Shown here: positions 1-9,134 of the stretch, piece by piece
Numbering within the stretch: the first letter of the stretch is position 1
Layout of the letters: every line of letters begins with the position of its first letter
Source of the DNA: Microvirga aerilata
Lineage (GTDB): Bacteria; Pseudomonadota; Alphaproteobacteria; Rhizobiales; Beijerinckiaceae
Direction: 5' to 3'
Assembly (NCBI RefSeq): GCF_016743775.1
Contig: NZ_JAEQMY010000015.1
Span: forward strand, 59,102 to 123,101
DNA length: 64,000 nucleotides
Position numbers and translations under genes: made by a program
Notes under the pieces: model-generated
What the model was told of the DNA's origin: nothing
What the model saw: only the letters and a program-made list of their open reading frames with translations
Database searches by the model: none

Positions 1-1295
1 AGGCCTGGTGGCTTCCGTTCACGGCGAACCGCTCCTTCAAGCAGCGCCCCCGGATGATCGCCCGCGCCAAGGGCATGTACTACTACACCCCCGAGGGCCG
101 GGAGGTGATCGACGGCGCGGCGGGACTGTGGTGCTGCAATGCGGGCCACAACCGGGACGAGATCACCCGGGCGATCCAGGCCCAGGCCGAGGAGCTCGAT
201 TACTCGCCCGCCTTCCAGTTCGGCCATGCGGGCGGCTTCGCGCTTGCCTCCCGCCTCGCCCAGCTCGCTCCGGGCGACCTGAACCACGCCTTCTTCTGCA
301 ACTCGGGCTCAGAGGCGGCGGACACGGCCCTCAAGATCGCCCTCGCTTACTGGAACGTGAAGGGCCAGGGCAGCAAGACGCGCCTCATCGGCCGCGAGCG
401 CGGCTATCACGGCGTCGGCTTCGGCGGCATCTCGGTGGGCGGCATCGTCAAGAACCGCCAGTTCTTCGGCACGCTTCTCGCCGGCGTCGACCACCTGCCC
501 CACACCTATAACCGCGCCGAGCAGGCATTCTCCCGCGGCGAGCCCGAGTGGGGCGCGCATCTGGCAGACGAGCTGGAGCGCATCGTGACGCTGCACGACG
601 CTTCGACCATCGCGGCCGTGATCGTCGAGCCCATGGCGGGCTCCACGGGCGTGCTCGCGCCGCCGAAGGGCTATCTCCAGCGCCTGCGGCAGATCTGCGA
701 CAAGCATGACATCCTGCTCATCTTCGACGAGGTAATCACGGGCTTCGGCCGCCTCGGCACCGCGTTCGCGGCCGAGCGCTACGGCGTCGTTCCGGACATG
801 ATCACCTTTGCCAAGGGCGTGAATTCCGGCACGGTGCCCATGGGCGGCGTGATGGTGCGCGAGGGGCTCTACGACACCTTCATGAAGGGCCCGGACCACA
901 TGATCGAGCTGTTCCACGGCTATACCTATTCGGGCCATCCGCTGGCCTGCGCCTCGGCGCTCGCGGCCCAGGACATCTACCGGGACGAGAAGCTCTTCGA
1001 GCGCGCGCAGGCCCTCGAGCCGGTGTGGGCCGACGCGATCCATTCGCTGAAGGATCTTCCGAACGTGCTCGACATCCGCACCATCGGCCTCGTGGGCGCC
1101 ATCGACCTCGCCTCGCGCCCCGATGCGGTCGGCCGCCGCGCCTTCGACGCCATGGAGCGGGGCTTCCAGGAGGAAGGCCTGATGATGCGCGTGACCGGCG
1201 ACACCATCGCGCTCTCGCCGCCGCTCATCATCACCGAGGACCAGATCGGCGAGATCGTCGACAAGCTCACCCGCGTGATCAAGGCGGTGGCTTAA
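1..1295 (+). CDS. omega-amino acid/beta-alanine:pyruvate aminotransferase, 5' end outside window
   Basis: Class III PLP-dependent aminotransferase, cut by the window edge. The open frame runs from the first bases, and residues before the first in-window ATG (position 54), such as WWLPFTANRSFK, match the conserved N-terminal stretch of beta-alanine/omega-amino acid:pyruvate transaminases. Internal motifs fit the family: FCNSGSEAADTALK (cofactor phosphate region), IFDEVITGFGRLG (Asp contacting the PLP ring), and the Schiff-base Lys in TFAKGVNSG. About 430 residues lie in the window, so only a short N-terminus is missing. These enzymes transfer an amino group from beta-alanine, other omega-amino acids or amines to pyruvate. 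The exact substrate cannot be read from sequence. Confidence 0.9.
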   Translation, partial: AWWLPFTANRSFKQRPRMIARAKGMYYYTPEGREVIDGAAGLWCCNAGHNRDEITRAIQAQAEELDYSPAFQFGHAGGFALASRLAQLAPGDLNHAFFCNSGSEAADTALKIALAYWNVKGQGSKTRLIGRERGYHGVGFGGISVGGIVKNRQFFGTLLAGVDHLPHTYNRAEQAFSRGEPEWGAHLADELERIVTLHDASTIAAVIVEPMAGSTGVLAPPKGYLQRLRQICDKHDILLIFDEVITGFGRLGTAFAAERYGVVPDMITFAKGVNSGTVPMGGVMVREGLYDTFMKGPDHMIELFHGYTYSGHPLACASALAAQDIYRDEKLFERAQALEPVWADAIHSLKDLPNVLDIRTIGLVGAIDLASRPDAVGRRAFDAMERGFQEEGLMMRVTGDTIALSPPLIITEDQIGEIVDKLTRVIKAVA

Positions 1296-1311
1296 GATAC
1301 TAACCACAACT

Positions 1312-1345
1312 GTCATCCCGGGGCTGCGGAGCAGAGCCCGGGATC
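1312..1345. repeat. dispersed intergenic repeat family A, copy 1
   Basis: Short GC-rich element with ATCCCGGG at 1315-1322 and its complement CCCGGGAT at 1337-1344, able to form an 8-bp stem over a 14-base loop. A second copy differing by one base lies at 3619-3652. The gap 1296-1580 between the aminotransferase and hisS is almost entirely made of such elements: 1388-1412 and 1440-1488 hold diverged relatives (GGGGATGACAG, CAGGATGACGGG). I see no gene there. Confidence 0.75.
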
Positions 1346-1580
1346 CATAACCACAGCCTGCGGCCAGTCCGGCAGCGTTAGCGTTTATGGGTCCCCGCCT
1401 GCTCGGGGATGACAGCATTGAGGCTCCTGCACCGGACTGGTCTCGGGATCCCGGATCTTCGCTCCGCTTCGTCCAGGATGACGGGCCGTGTTGCGGAAAT
1501 CGCAACAACCCTTGCCCCTCCCCGCCGCAGGGAGTAGGACCGCAGCACGTTTTCTCCATCCAACGGCTGCTGTTAAACCC

Positions 1581-3065
1581 ATGTCCAAGGCCGACAAGAT
1601 CAAGGCTCGCGCCCCGCGCGGCTTTGCCGACCGCACCCCCGCCGATCTTTCCGCCACCGAGCGCATGCTGGCGGCCATCCGCGAGTCCTATGAGCTTTAC
1701 GGCTTCGAGGGCGTGGAGACGCCCTTCGTCGAGTACACTGACGCGCTCGGCAAATTCCTGCCGGATCAGGACCGCCCGAACGAGGGCGTGTTCTCCTTCC
1801 AGGACGATGACGAGCAGTGGCTGTCGCTCCGCTACGACCTGACCGCGCCGCTCGCCCGCTACGTAGCCGAGAATTTCGATGCGCTGCCCAAGCCCTACCG
1901 CAGCTACCGGGCCGGCTGGGTGTTCCGCAATGAGAAGCCGGGCCTGGGGCGCTTCCGCCAGTTCATGCAGTTCGACGCCGATACGGTGGGCGCCGCCTCC
2001 GTGGCGGCGGATGCGGAAATCTGCATGATGGCCGCCGACACGATGGAGAGGCTCGGCCTCAAGCGCGGCGACTTCATCATCAAGATCAACAACCGCAAGG
2101 TTCTGGACGGCGTGCTCGAAGCGATCGGCCTCGGCGGCGAGACGCAAGCGGGCCAGCGCCTGACGGTTCTTCGCGCCATCGACAAGCTCGACCGCCTCGG
2201 CCCGGAGGGCGTGAGCCAGCTTCTCGGCTCGGGCCGCAAGGACGAGAGCGGCGACTTCACGAAAGGCGCGGGGCTGGATGCCGATGCCATCGCGCGCGTG
2301 CTGGCCTTCACGGGCGCCAAGGGCGCGGACAACGCAGCCACCGTCGAGAGCCTGCGCCAGGTCGTCGGCTCCTCGGCCCGCGGCCTCGAGGGTGCGAACG
2401 AGCTCGCGGAGATCGCCGCCCTGGTGGCCTCCTCCGGGTACGAGGATCGGGTGACCATCGATCCGTCCGTGGTGCGCGGCCTCGAATACTACACCGGGCC
2501 GGTCTACGAGGCCGAGCTGACCTTCCAGGTGCAGGACGAGGACGGACGCCCCGTGCGCTTCGGCTCGGTGGGCGGCGGCGGGCGCTATGACGGGCTCGTG
2601 GGCCGCTTCCGCTCGGAGCCCGTGCCGGCGACGGGCTTCTCCATCGGCGTGTCGCGCCTTCTCTCGGCGCTGCAGATGGTGAAAAGCCCCATCGTATCGG
2701 GCAACGAGAAGCCCGGCCCGGTGGTGGTGCTGGTAATGGATAAGGACCAGATCGCCGCCTACCAGCGCATGGTCTCGGCCCTGCGCCAGGCTGGCATCCG
2801 GGCCGAGCTTTATCTCGGTTCGTCGGGCATGAAGGCGCAGATGAAATATGCCGACCGGCGGCAGAGCCCGTGCGTGATCATCCAGGGCTCCAACGAGCGC
2901 GAGCGCGGCGAGGTCGAGATCAAGGACCTGATCGAAGGCGCCAAGGCAGCCCAGGCCATTGCGTCCAACGAGGAGTGGAAGGCGGCCCGCCCGGCGCAGT
3001 TCTCCGTGTCCGAGGCCGGTCTCGTCGAGGCCGTCCGCGAGGTTCTGGGGCGGCATTTCGGATAA
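1581..3065 (+). CDS. hisS: histidyl-tRNA synthetase
   Basis: Class II aminoacyl-tRNA synthetase charging tRNA-His, 494 residues from the ATG at 1581 ([10 protein letters not shown]). The frame is open further upstream to 1488, but those codons read through intergenic repeat sequence, so I place the start at 1581. Motif 2-type residues ([20 protein letters not shown]) are followed by the HisRS-specific motifs [14 protein letters not shown] and [10 protein letters not shown], and the C-terminal anticodon-binding domain starts near residue 380. It lies upstream of hisZ-hisG, a HisRS paralogue with its partner, a common alphaproteobacterial arrangement. The opposite strand is also open over this gene (309-3113) but is a high-GC shadow. 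Confidence 0.96.
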   Translation: MSKADKIKARAPRGFADRTPADLSATERMLAAIRESYELYGFEGVETPFVEYTDALGKFLPDQDRPNEGVFSFQDDDEQWLSLRYDLTAPLARYVAENFDALPKPYRSYRAGWVFRNEKPGLGRFRQFMQFDADTVGAASVAADAEICMMAADTMERLGLKRGDFIIKINNRKVLDGVLEAIGLGGETQAGQRLTVLRAIDKLDRLGPEGVSQLLGSGRKDESGDFTKGAGLDADAIARVLAFTGAKGADNAATVESLRQVVGSSARGLEGANELAEIAALVASSGYEDRVTIDPSVVRGLEYYTGPVYEAELTFQVQDEDGRPVRFGSVGGGGRYDGLVGRFRSEPVPATGFSIGVSRLLSALQMVKSPIVSGNEKPGPVVVLVMDKDQIAAYQRMVSALRQAGIRAELYLGSSGMKAQMKYADRRQSPCVIIQGSNERERGEVEIKDLIEGAKAAQAIASNEEWKAARPAQFSVSEAGLVEAVREVLGRHFG

Positions 3066-3135
3066 CCTTGGCCTTTCGGGAACCCCTGTGCTTTCATCGG
3101 GGTTGTCTGGCAAGCTTGACCATCAGGAGATGAAC

Positions 3136-3603
3136 ATGGCGAAGGCCAAGGACAAAGAGAAGAAGAGCACGACGAAATCCAAGAAGGGCTCCGGCAAGAG
3201 CGCCGGGACGAAGCTGGCGAAAACCGCCAAGAAATCCGGCCTCATGGACCTGGTCAACTCGCCCCTCGGCCGCGAAATCCTGGCGGACGCCCTGATCGCC
3301 GCAGCAGGCGCCGCCGCCGCTGCCCTCACCAGGACCCGCACCGCCAAGAAGGCCGGCACCGCCGTGGCCGATGCCGGCTTGGACGCCGCCGACCTGACCC
3401 AGACCGCAGCTGGCGCCGTTGCGGGCGTCGTGACCGAAGCCGCCCGCCACTTCCTGCCCGCCAGCCTGGTTGGCGAAGAGGGCGGCGAGAGCGACAAGTC
3501 GCAGGCCAAGAAGGTCAAATACGTCAACCGTTCCAGCGGCGACAGCAAGCGCAAGACGACAAAGGCCAAGGCGCCCAAGGGCGACACGGCCGAGAAGCAC
3601 TGA
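3136..3603 (+). CDS. small Lys-rich protein of unknown function
   Basis: 155 residues from the ATG at 3136. AGGAG at 3125-3129 sits 6 bases before this ATG and too close to the in-frame ATG at 3130, which decides the start. Both ends are very basic (MAKAKDKEKKSTTKSKK at the N-terminus; KRKTTKAKAPKG near the C-terminus). The middle, roughly residues 35-105, is Ala-rich and hydrophobic with a DALIAAAGAAAAALTR segment that could be a helix or membrane-associated. There are no Cys residues and no domain I recognise. Composition resembles histone-like or granule/DNA-associated proteins, but this is only compositional. It lies between hisS and hisZ on the same strand. Confidence 0.75.
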   Translation: MAKAKDKEKKSTTKSKKGSGKSAGTKLAKTAKKSGLMDLVNSPLGREILADALIAAAGAAAAALTRTRTAKKAGTAVADAGLDAADLTQTAAGAVAGVVTEAARHFLPASLVGEEGGESDKSQAKKVKYVNRSSGDSKRKTTKAKAPKGDTAEKH

Positions 3604-4000
3604 GCCTCTTCATAAAGCGTCATCCCGGGGCTGCGGAGCAGAACCCGGGATCGTTGGACCAACGTGGCGCCGGACCCCTCCTCCGTACAGGCCTCGGGCT
3701 TGACGGGGATGCGCTTCCTTCTGCGCAAATCGGGCAGGCGGGACACACCGAGCCCTCCTCCTTGTGGGAGGAGTTGGAGGTGGGGCTGTGAGCGAGTGCC
3801 TTATGACCGTGAGGCGCCCTCACCCTGGCCCTCCCCACAAGGGGGGAAATCAGCGCATCATTCTGTGCACGGTCCCGGATCTCCTGCGCCGTCCGGGATA
3901 GCAGCTCAACCTCACCCGTTCACCCTTCCGGTCGAAAACAATCGCCTTCCCGGCCCAGCATTGCTAGAGAGCAGGCCAGCATGAGGATTGGGCAGGGCCA
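3604..4000. repeat. intergenic repeat cluster including family A copy 2 (3619-3652)
   Basis: This 397-bp gap holds no convincing gene. Positions 3619-3652 repeat the element at 1312-1345 with one difference. Positions 3755-3785 and 3820-3850 are GC-rich segments (CCTCCTTGTGGGAGGAG, CCCCACAAGGGGGG) that form short inverted repeats of the kind dispersed in related genomes. The last 40 bases before hisZ show no strong Shine-Dalgarno sequence. Confidence 0.6.
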
Positions 4001-5095
4001 GTGACGGAGACGGATGCCATTGTTGCGCTGATCGCGCTTTTCGAGCGCGAGGGCTATGCGCGTGTCGAGCCGCCGGTGCTCCAGCCAGCGGACGTGTTCA
4101 TAGACCTGTCGGGCGAGGATATCCGGCGGCGCATGTTCGTGACGCAGGATGCGTCCGGCGCGGAGCTGTGCCTGCGGCCCGAATACACCATACCGGTCTG
4201 CCTCCAGCATCTGGCGCACCGGGGCGCCCAGCCCTCCGGCTATTCCTATGGCGGTCCCGTCTTCCGCATGCGCGCGGGCGAGAGCGGCGAGTTCCTGCAG
4301 GCAGGCCTCGAGTCCATCGGCCGGACGGATGTCTCGGCCGTGGACGCGGAAATCCTGAGCCTTGCCCTCGAAGGCCTCGCGCAGATCGGCGGCCCCGCCC
4401 CTGTGGTGAAGCTCGGCGACATGGGCCTTCTCCATGCCCTGATCGATGCGCTGGGCATCGCGCCCGCCGCCAAAAGACGAGTGATCCGCGCCATCGTGTC
4501 GGGTCAGGGGCTGGCGAGCCTCGCCGAGCCCGATGGGCCGGGAAGCCAAGAGCATGCGGGCCTCCTCGCCGCCATCGAAGGACAGGCGCCCCAGGCGGCG
4601 AAAGCCTTTGTGGAGGACATTCTCTCCATCGCGGGGATCGCCCGCGTCGGCGGCCGCAGCGCCGGCGAGATCGCCGAGCGTTTCCTGGCCCGCGCCGCGA
4701 ACCGGACCGGCCTCGCCGACGAGGCCCGGGGGGTTCTGGAGCGTTATCTCACCATCGCGGGCGATCCGGATCAGGCCGCCGGCGCCGTCCGGGCGCTTGC
4801 CAGGGACGCGGGCCTCGACATCGATCCGGCCCTCACGACCTTCGAGGAGCGCACCGGCTTCATGGCCGCGCGGGGCCTCGATGTGGGCGCCTTCTCGTTT
4901 GCCGCCACCTTCGCCCGCAACATCGACTACTACACCGGCTTCATCTTCGAGGTGCAGGACCCGCGCCGCAGCGACGGCAAGCCCATCGTGGGCGGCGGGC
5001 GCTATGACCGGCTGCTGGAGCACCTGGGCGCAGAGGCTCCGATCCCGGCGGTCGGCTGCTCCTTCTGGCTCGACCGCATCCTGGGGAGGCCCTGA
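4001..5095 (+). CDS. hisZ: ATP phosphoribosyltransferase regulatory subunit
   Basis: 364 residues from a GTG start (VTETDAIVALIALFEREGY). HisZ is a catalytically dead HisRS paralogue that assembles with HisG and makes the first histidine-biosynthesis step sensitive to histidine feedback. The class II core is visible: RPEYTIPVCLQHL, a shortened motif 2 region YSYGGPVFRMR, NIDYYTGFIFEVQD and GGGRYDRLLEHLG. The protein ends without the HisRS anticodon-binding domain, as expected for HisZ. The stop overlaps the hisG start by one base (TGATG), so the two are translationally coupled. Confidence 0.93.
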   Translation: MTETDAIVALIALFEREGYARVEPPVLQPADVFIDLSGEDIRRRMFVTQDASGAELCLRPEYTIPVCLQHLAHRGAQPSGYSYGGPVFRMRAGESGEFLQAGLESIGRTDVSAVDAEILSLALEGLAQIGGPAPVVKLGDMGLLHALIDALGIAPAAKRRVIRAIVSGQGLASLAEPDGPGSQEHAGLLAAIEGQAPQAAKAFVEDILSIAGIARVGGRSAGEIAERFLARAANRTGLADEARGVLERYLTIAGDPDQAAGAVRALARDAGLDIDPALTTFEERTGFMAARGLDVGAFSFAATFARNIDYYTGFIFEVQDPRRSDGKPIVGGGRYDRLLEHLGAEAPIPAVGCSFWLDRILGRP

Positions 5096-6069
5096 TGTCC
5101 GACGCTCCTCTCATCCTGGCCGTTCCGTCCAAGGGACGCCTGCAGGAGAACGCGGCCGCGTTCTTCGCCCGCGCCGGCCTCGTCTTCACCCAGTCCCGTG
5201 GCGCGCGGGACTATCGCGGCACGCTCAAGGGCGTGCCCGACGTGGAAGTGGCCTTCCTGTCGGCCTCCGAGATCGTCAGCCAGCTTGCCTCCGGCACGGC
5301 GCATCTGGGCATCACCGGCGAGGACCTGATCCGCGAGCAGATCGCCGATGCGGACGAGGCGGTGGAGATGCTCACGCCGCTGGGCTTCGGCCACGCCAAC
5401 GTGGTGGTCGCGGTGCCGCAGGCCTGGATCGACGTGCGCACGATGGCGGACCTCGACGAGGTCGCGGCCGATCTGCGCGCCCGCCATGGCCAGAAGATGC
5501 GGGTCGCGACGAAATACGTGAACCTCACCCGCCGCTTCTTCGCCGAGAAGGGCGTGGCGGATTACCGGATCGTCGAGAGCCTGGGCGCGACCGAGGGAGC
5601 GCCGGGGGCGGGCTCGGCGGAGCTGATCGTGGACATCACCACCACCGGGGCGACGCTGTCGGCCAATGCCCTAAAAATCCTCGACGACGGGGTGATGCTG
5701 CGCTCCGAGGCCAATCTCGTCGCCTCCGCCCGCGCGCCATGGACCGACAAGGCCCGCGCGGCCGCCACCGCCGTGCTGACGCGCATCGCCGCCGAGGAAG
5801 AGGCGCGCACCAGCCGCGAGGTGCGCGCGGCCCTCGATCCGGCGCGAGCATCCGCCCTCCTGTCCCTCGCGCGGGACCTGGGAGCGAGCCTGCCTTACGG
5901 CAATGCGCTCGGCCGCGAGGTTGTTCTGCACTGCCGGGCCACGACGGTGTTCGACATCGTGGCGGCCCTGCAGGGAATCGGCGCGCAGGACATCTCGGTG
6001 CGGGCCTTCGACTACCTGTTCCGCCCCACGAACGCGCTCACGGAGCGGCTGCTGAGGCGCATCGGGTGA
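5095..6069 (+). CDS. hisG: ATP phosphoribosyltransferase
   Basis: Catalyses ATP + PRPP to phosphoribosyl-ATP, the first step of histidine synthesis. The N-terminal half has LAVPSKGRLQENA and the PRPP-binding stretch ELIVDITTTGATLSAN near residues 178-193. At 324 residues it is much longer than the roughly 210-230 residue short-form HisG that usually pairs with HisZ. The extra sequence is a linker (about 230-265) and a C-terminal segment containing DIVAALQGIGAQDISVRAF, which looks like the ACT-like domain of long-form HisG. Thus the operon seems to carry both a HisZ and a long-type HisG. Confidence 0.94.
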   Translation: MSDAPLILAVPSKGRLQENAAAFFARAGLVFTQSRGARDYRGTLKGVPDVEVAFLSASEIVSQLASGTAHLGITGEDLIREQIADADEAVEMLTPLGFGHANVVVAVPQAWIDVRTMADLDEVAADLRARHGQKMRVATKYVNLTRRFFAEKGVADYRIVESLGATEGAPGAGSAELIVDITTTGATLSANALKILDDGVMLRSEANLVASARAPWTDKARAAATAVLTRIAAEEEARTSREVRAALDPARASALLSLARDLGASLPYGNALGREVVLHCRATTVFDIVAALQGIGAQDISVRAFDYLFRPTNALTERLLRRIG

Positions 6070-6146
6070 AGGTCCGGTCGGGGCCTTCTTTCACGAAAGC
6101 TTCAGTTTAGGTGTGTTCTCTCACGGGAAGAGACGGCACAACATCA

Positions 6147-6173
6147 CCTTGGGCGTTGCCTGAACGCTCAAGG
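6147..6173 (+). terminator. hairpin downstream of hisG, weak terminator candidate
   Basis: CCTTGGGCGTT at 6147-6157 pairs with AACGCTCAAGG at 6163-6173 with one mismatch and a 5-base loop. No T-run follows, so it may be a weak or Rho-assisted terminator or an RNA-stabilising hairpin. Confidence 0.4.
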
Positions 6174-6213
6174 CCCCTTATGGTCCCGGCGTTTTTCCGA
6201 TGAAGAGGTTCCG

Positions 6214-6699
6214 ATGAACGCACTTCGACTTGCGACATTTCTGGCGGTGATGGCCGCCGTCTCGGGAGCTCATGCCCAATCGGCCGCGACCCTTGGCCGG
6301 CCCGTGGGCCCCACCCGTCAGGTGGATCCCAAGGTGCCCCAGGCGGGCGAGGGCCCGGCCGGCAAGGTCTTCCCGCTCAACTCCTCCTGGGTTGCCGTCA
6401 GCCTGAACGGAAAGCCGTTCACCGGCGAGCGCCCGAGCTTCAAGCTCGACGACCAGCTGCGGGCCACGGGCTTCGGCGGCTGCAACACCTACGCCACCGC
6501 AGCCTATCCGCTGCGCGAGCAGGGATTGGCCGTCGGCCCCTTCGCCCTGACCAAGAGGAGCTGCGACAAGTCCGCCATGGCCATCGAGCAGGCCTTCCTG
6601 GTGGCGCTCCGCTCCTCCGGCAAATGGGAGATCCAGGGCCGCAACCTGATCATCCGCACCCAGAACGGCGGCCAGCTGCTGTTCGAACGCTCGCTGTAA
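6214..6699 (+). CDS. secreted META domain (HslJ-like) protein
   Basis: 161 residues with an N-terminal signal peptide (hydrophobic residues 4-18, likely cleavage after AHA near residue 21). Residues about 52-160 form a META/HslJ domain: LNSSWVAVSLNGKPF at its start, GFGGCNTYATAAY, then GPFALTKRSCDKS and a final beta segment ending LLFERS. HslJ-type proteins are periplasmic or outer-membrane-associated and linked to novobiocin or heat tolerance in E. coli, but no biochemical activity is established. The two Cys in the domain (GCN and SCD) could form a disulfide. A shared terminator separates it from the convergent ABC transporter gene. Confidence 0.83.
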   Translation: MNALRLATFLAVMAAVSGAHAQSAATLGRPVGPTRQVDPKVPQAGEGPAGKVFPLNSSWVAVSLNGKPFTGERPSFKLDDQLRATGFGGCNTYATAAYPLREQGLAVGPFALTKRSCDKSAMAIEQAFLVALRSSGKWEIQGRNLIIRTQNGGQLLFERSL

Positions 6700-6723
6700 G
6701 ACGCCCGATCCGATATGAATGCG

Positions 6724-6755
6724 AAAGGCCGGCGCGAAGCCGGCCTTTCTCGTTT
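6724..6755. terminator. intrinsic terminator between convergent genes
   Basis: AAAGGCCGGC at 6724-6733 pairs perfectly with GCCGGCCTTT at 6739-6748 around a GCGAA loop, followed on the + strand by TTTCTCGTTT. It can end the META-domain gene and, being symmetric, may also act on the convergent ABC transporter transcript. Confidence 0.8.
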
Positions 6756-6790
6756 CGGTCCTGATATCCCGGACGGCGCAGCCGATCCGG

Positions 6791-8887
6791 CTACTCCGCA
6801 GGCTCGGCCTGCCGCATGTCCACAGGCGTCGAGAGCCCGCCCTCGGTCTTCTTCATGTCGATGCGGCGGTCATGATAGGCCGCGAGGGTCGAGCGGTGGC
6901 CGATGGAGACCACGGTCGTGTCCGGCAGCTTCTCCTTGATGATGCGGTAGACCTCCGCCTCCGTGGGCTCGTCGAGGGCCGCCGTCGCCTCGTCCAGGAA
7001 CAGCCAGTCGGGCTTCGTCAGGAGCGCGCGGGCGACCGCGAGGCGCTGTTGCTCGCCGAGCGACAGGGTCTGGCCCCAGTTGCGCTCCTCGTCCAGACGG
7101 TCGGCAAACTGCGGCAGCTTGGCGGAGCGCAGGGCCTCCGCCATTTCCGGATGCGTGTAGGCATCGATCTTGCCCGGATAGGTGACCGCGTCCCGCAGGG
7201 TGCCGATCGGAATGTAGGGCCGCTGCGGCAGGAGCATCATGGTCTGCCCCTCCGGCACCAGCACCTCGCCCTCGCCGAAGGGCCAGATGCCCGCGATGGC
7301 GCGGAACAGGGTGGACTTGCCCGACCCTGAGGGCCCCGTCATCAGGGTGCGCTCGCCGGGACGGAAGGCGAGCCCGTCCGCGCGCAGCAGGGCGCTGCCG
7401 TCGGGCAGGCGGACGTCCAGGTTGTTGAGGCGCAGCTCCCGGCCGGCGGCCTGGGTGATCGCCAGCTTGCTCTCGCCGCCCACGCGCTGCGCCGACGCGA
7501 TCGCGCCCTCGAAGGTGGTGAGGCGGTCGAGCACGGCCTTGTAGTCGGCCAAGGTCGTATAGATCGTGATGAAGTAGGTGAGCGCCGACTCCACCCGCGA
7601 GAAGGCGCCGACCACCTGCTGCATCTGGCCGAGCGAGATCTTGCCGACGAAGTAGTAGGGAGCGGTCAGGATGTAGGGCACCACCACGTTGGCCTGGAAA
7701 TAGGCCGAGGTGAAGGTGTTGAGCTTGATCAGCCGCACCACGATCTGCATGTAGTTGTCGACGATCTGCCGAAACCGCCGGGCAAGGCCCTCGCGCTCCG
7801 CCGGTTCGCCGGACAGAAGCGCCACCTGCTCCGTGTACTCGCGCAGGCGCGCCAGGGAAAAGCGGTAGTTCGCCTCCACCCGCTCCTGCTCGAAGTTGAG
7901 GCCGATGAGCGGCCGCCCGATCAGGTGCGTGATCCAGGTGCCGAGGATCGCATAGCCCGCGCAGACCCAGACCAGCAGGCCCGGCACCTCCACATCCGTG
8001 CCCGGGAAGGTGAAGCCCGCCGAGATCGTCCAGAGGATGGCCACGAAGGAGACCAGGGTCGCGGCCTGGTTCATGAGGCCGACGGAGAGCGAATAGGTGC
8101 TCTCGACGAACTTGCGCAGGTCTTCCGAGATGCGCTGGTCCGGGTTGTCGGCGCCCCGCCCGATGAGCTGCATCCGGTAATGGGCCCCGTCGCCGAGCCA
8201 CTCGCCCACGTAATAGGTGTTGAGAAAGGCGCGCCAGCGGATGGTGAGCACGTTCTGCAGCAGCACCTCCGTGAGGGCGGCGATCACGAACACCACGGCA
8301 AGCGGCGTGAAGATGACGAAGAGCTGATACCAGAAGGCTGCCGCGTCCTTGGCCTCGAGCGCATTGAACATATCGCGCGAGAAGAAGCTGAGGCGGACGT
8401 TGAGGGCGACCTGGGCGAGGTTGAGGGCAATCAGGATGCCGATGATCCAGGTGCCGATCGTGCCCTCGCGGGCGCGCACCAGGCCGATGAACGGGATCTG
8501 GATCAGGCTGTCGGCCTGGGAGTCGAGATAGCGGTCGGTGATGCGGCAGATGGTGCGCACCACGGGCACGTAGGAGAGGCCGTAGATGATGGCCCCGAAG
8601 GCGGTCGCGCCCAGCGCCGCCGAGGGCGGCGGAACATAGCCCGTGTAATCGCCCGTGATCGCGCCCAGCACCGCTCCGAAGATCAGCCCAAGCAGCACGA
8701 GATGCGTGGCCGCGAGCATGACGAGGAAGATGCGCAGGAATTTCGGAATGCCGCGACCCACATAAAGGATCCCGGCCAGCGCCAGGGTCGAGAGCGGCAG
8801 ATAGAACGGAACCCCGACGGCTCCGGACAGGGAGGCTGCCAGGACGCTCAAACCTATAAGTGCCAGCGCGATGCTCGCCTTGATCAT
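6791..8887 (-). CDS. fused ABC transporter permease/ATPase, SbmA/BacA-like (YddA/BclA type)
   Basis: 698 residues from the ATG at 8887, chosen over 8923 because AGGAGAAG ends 3 bases before it. The N-terminus carries about three extra hydrophobic segments (1-120), then an ABC_membrane_2/SbmA-BacA-type transmembrane region (about 140-450, including RWRAFLNTYYVGEWLGDGAHYRM). The nucleotide-binding domain follows, with Walker A GPSGSGKST, signature LSLGEQQR and Walker B LFLDEATAALD. Families of this architecture include bacterial YddA, mycobacterial Rv1819c and rhizobial BclA, which import peptides or cobalamin-like compounds. Which substrate applies here is unknown. The gene is monocistronic and convergent with the META-domain gene. 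Confidence 0.87.
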   Translation of the reverse strand: MIKASIALALIGLSVLAASLSGAVGVPFYLPLSTLALAGILYVGRGIPKFLRIFLVMLAATHLVLLGLIFGAVLGAITGDYTGYVPPPSAALGATAFGAIIYGLSYVPVVRTICRITDRYLDSQADSLIQIPFIGLVRAREGTIGTWIIGILIALNLAQVALNVRLSFFSRDMFNALEAKDAAAFWYQLFVIFTPLAVVFVIAALTEVLLQNVLTIRWRAFLNTYYVGEWLGDGAHYRMQLIGRGADNPDQRISEDLRKFVESTYSLSVGLMNQAATLVSFVAILWTISAGFTFPGTDVEVPGLLVWVCAGYAILGTWITHLIGRPLIGLNFEQERVEANYRFSLARLREYTEQVALLSGEPAEREGLARRFRQIVDNYMQIVVRLIKLNTFTSAYFQANVVVPYILTAPYYFVGKISLGQMQQVVGAFSRVESALTYFITIYTTLADYKAVLDRLTTFEGAIASAQRVGGESKLAITQAAGRELRLNNLDVRLPDGSALLRADGLAFRPGERTLMTGPSGSGKSTLFRAIAGIWPFGEGEVLVPEGQTMMLLPQRPYIPIGTLRDAVTYPGKIDAYTHPEMAEALRSAKLPQFADRLDEERNWGQTLSLGEQQRLAVARALLTKPDWLFLDEATAALDEPTEAEVYRIIKEKLPDTTVVSIGHRSTLAAYHDRRIDMKKTEGGLSTPVDMRQAEPAE

Positions 8888-9039
8888 ACACTTCTCCTGC
8901 CGAGATCCCGTCCTCGGCGCCAAAACCTGGGAGCAGCCGGATCAATCGTGCTTGTGGCGAAAGAAAGGAGGAACTTCCTCCTTGGGCAAGCGATAGCAGT
9001 CTTGTGACCTTTGGAACAGGCCGCTAAGAAGCCGCACAC

Positions 9040-9072
9040 GTTCTTCAAAACAAATTGTCCTGTTTAAAGAAC
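9040..9072. promoter_or_regulatory. imperfect inverted repeat upstream of metN
   Basis: GTTCTTCAAAACA at 9040-9052 faces TGTTTAAAGAAC at 9061-9072 across an 8-base spacer, an imperfect palindrome. It lies just upstream of a promoter-like TTGACT (9080-9085) with CATCTA (9103-9108) at 17-base spacing. It could be an operator for methionine-responsive control or a terminator-like hairpin of a short leader. I do not recognise a SAM-II or SAM-V riboswitch core in the roughly 60-base leader that follows. Confidence 0.45.
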
Positions 9073-9134
9073 GAAAAGGTTGACTTAGAGAACAAGACGT
9101 CGCATCTATCGGCCATCGAACTGAGAGCGACCCC

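Noticed and set aside
309..3113. Very long minus-strand open frame opposite the aminotransferase and hisS
   Set aside because: Its translation is Arg/His/Ala/Gly-rich with no domain, and it is the complement of two well-supported genes. High GC leaves such frames open by codon bias.
9073..9134. SAM-type riboswitch before metN
   Set aside because: The leader is only about 60 bases and I could not find a SAM-II/SAM-V-like core. Only a palindrome and a promoter-like pair are visible.
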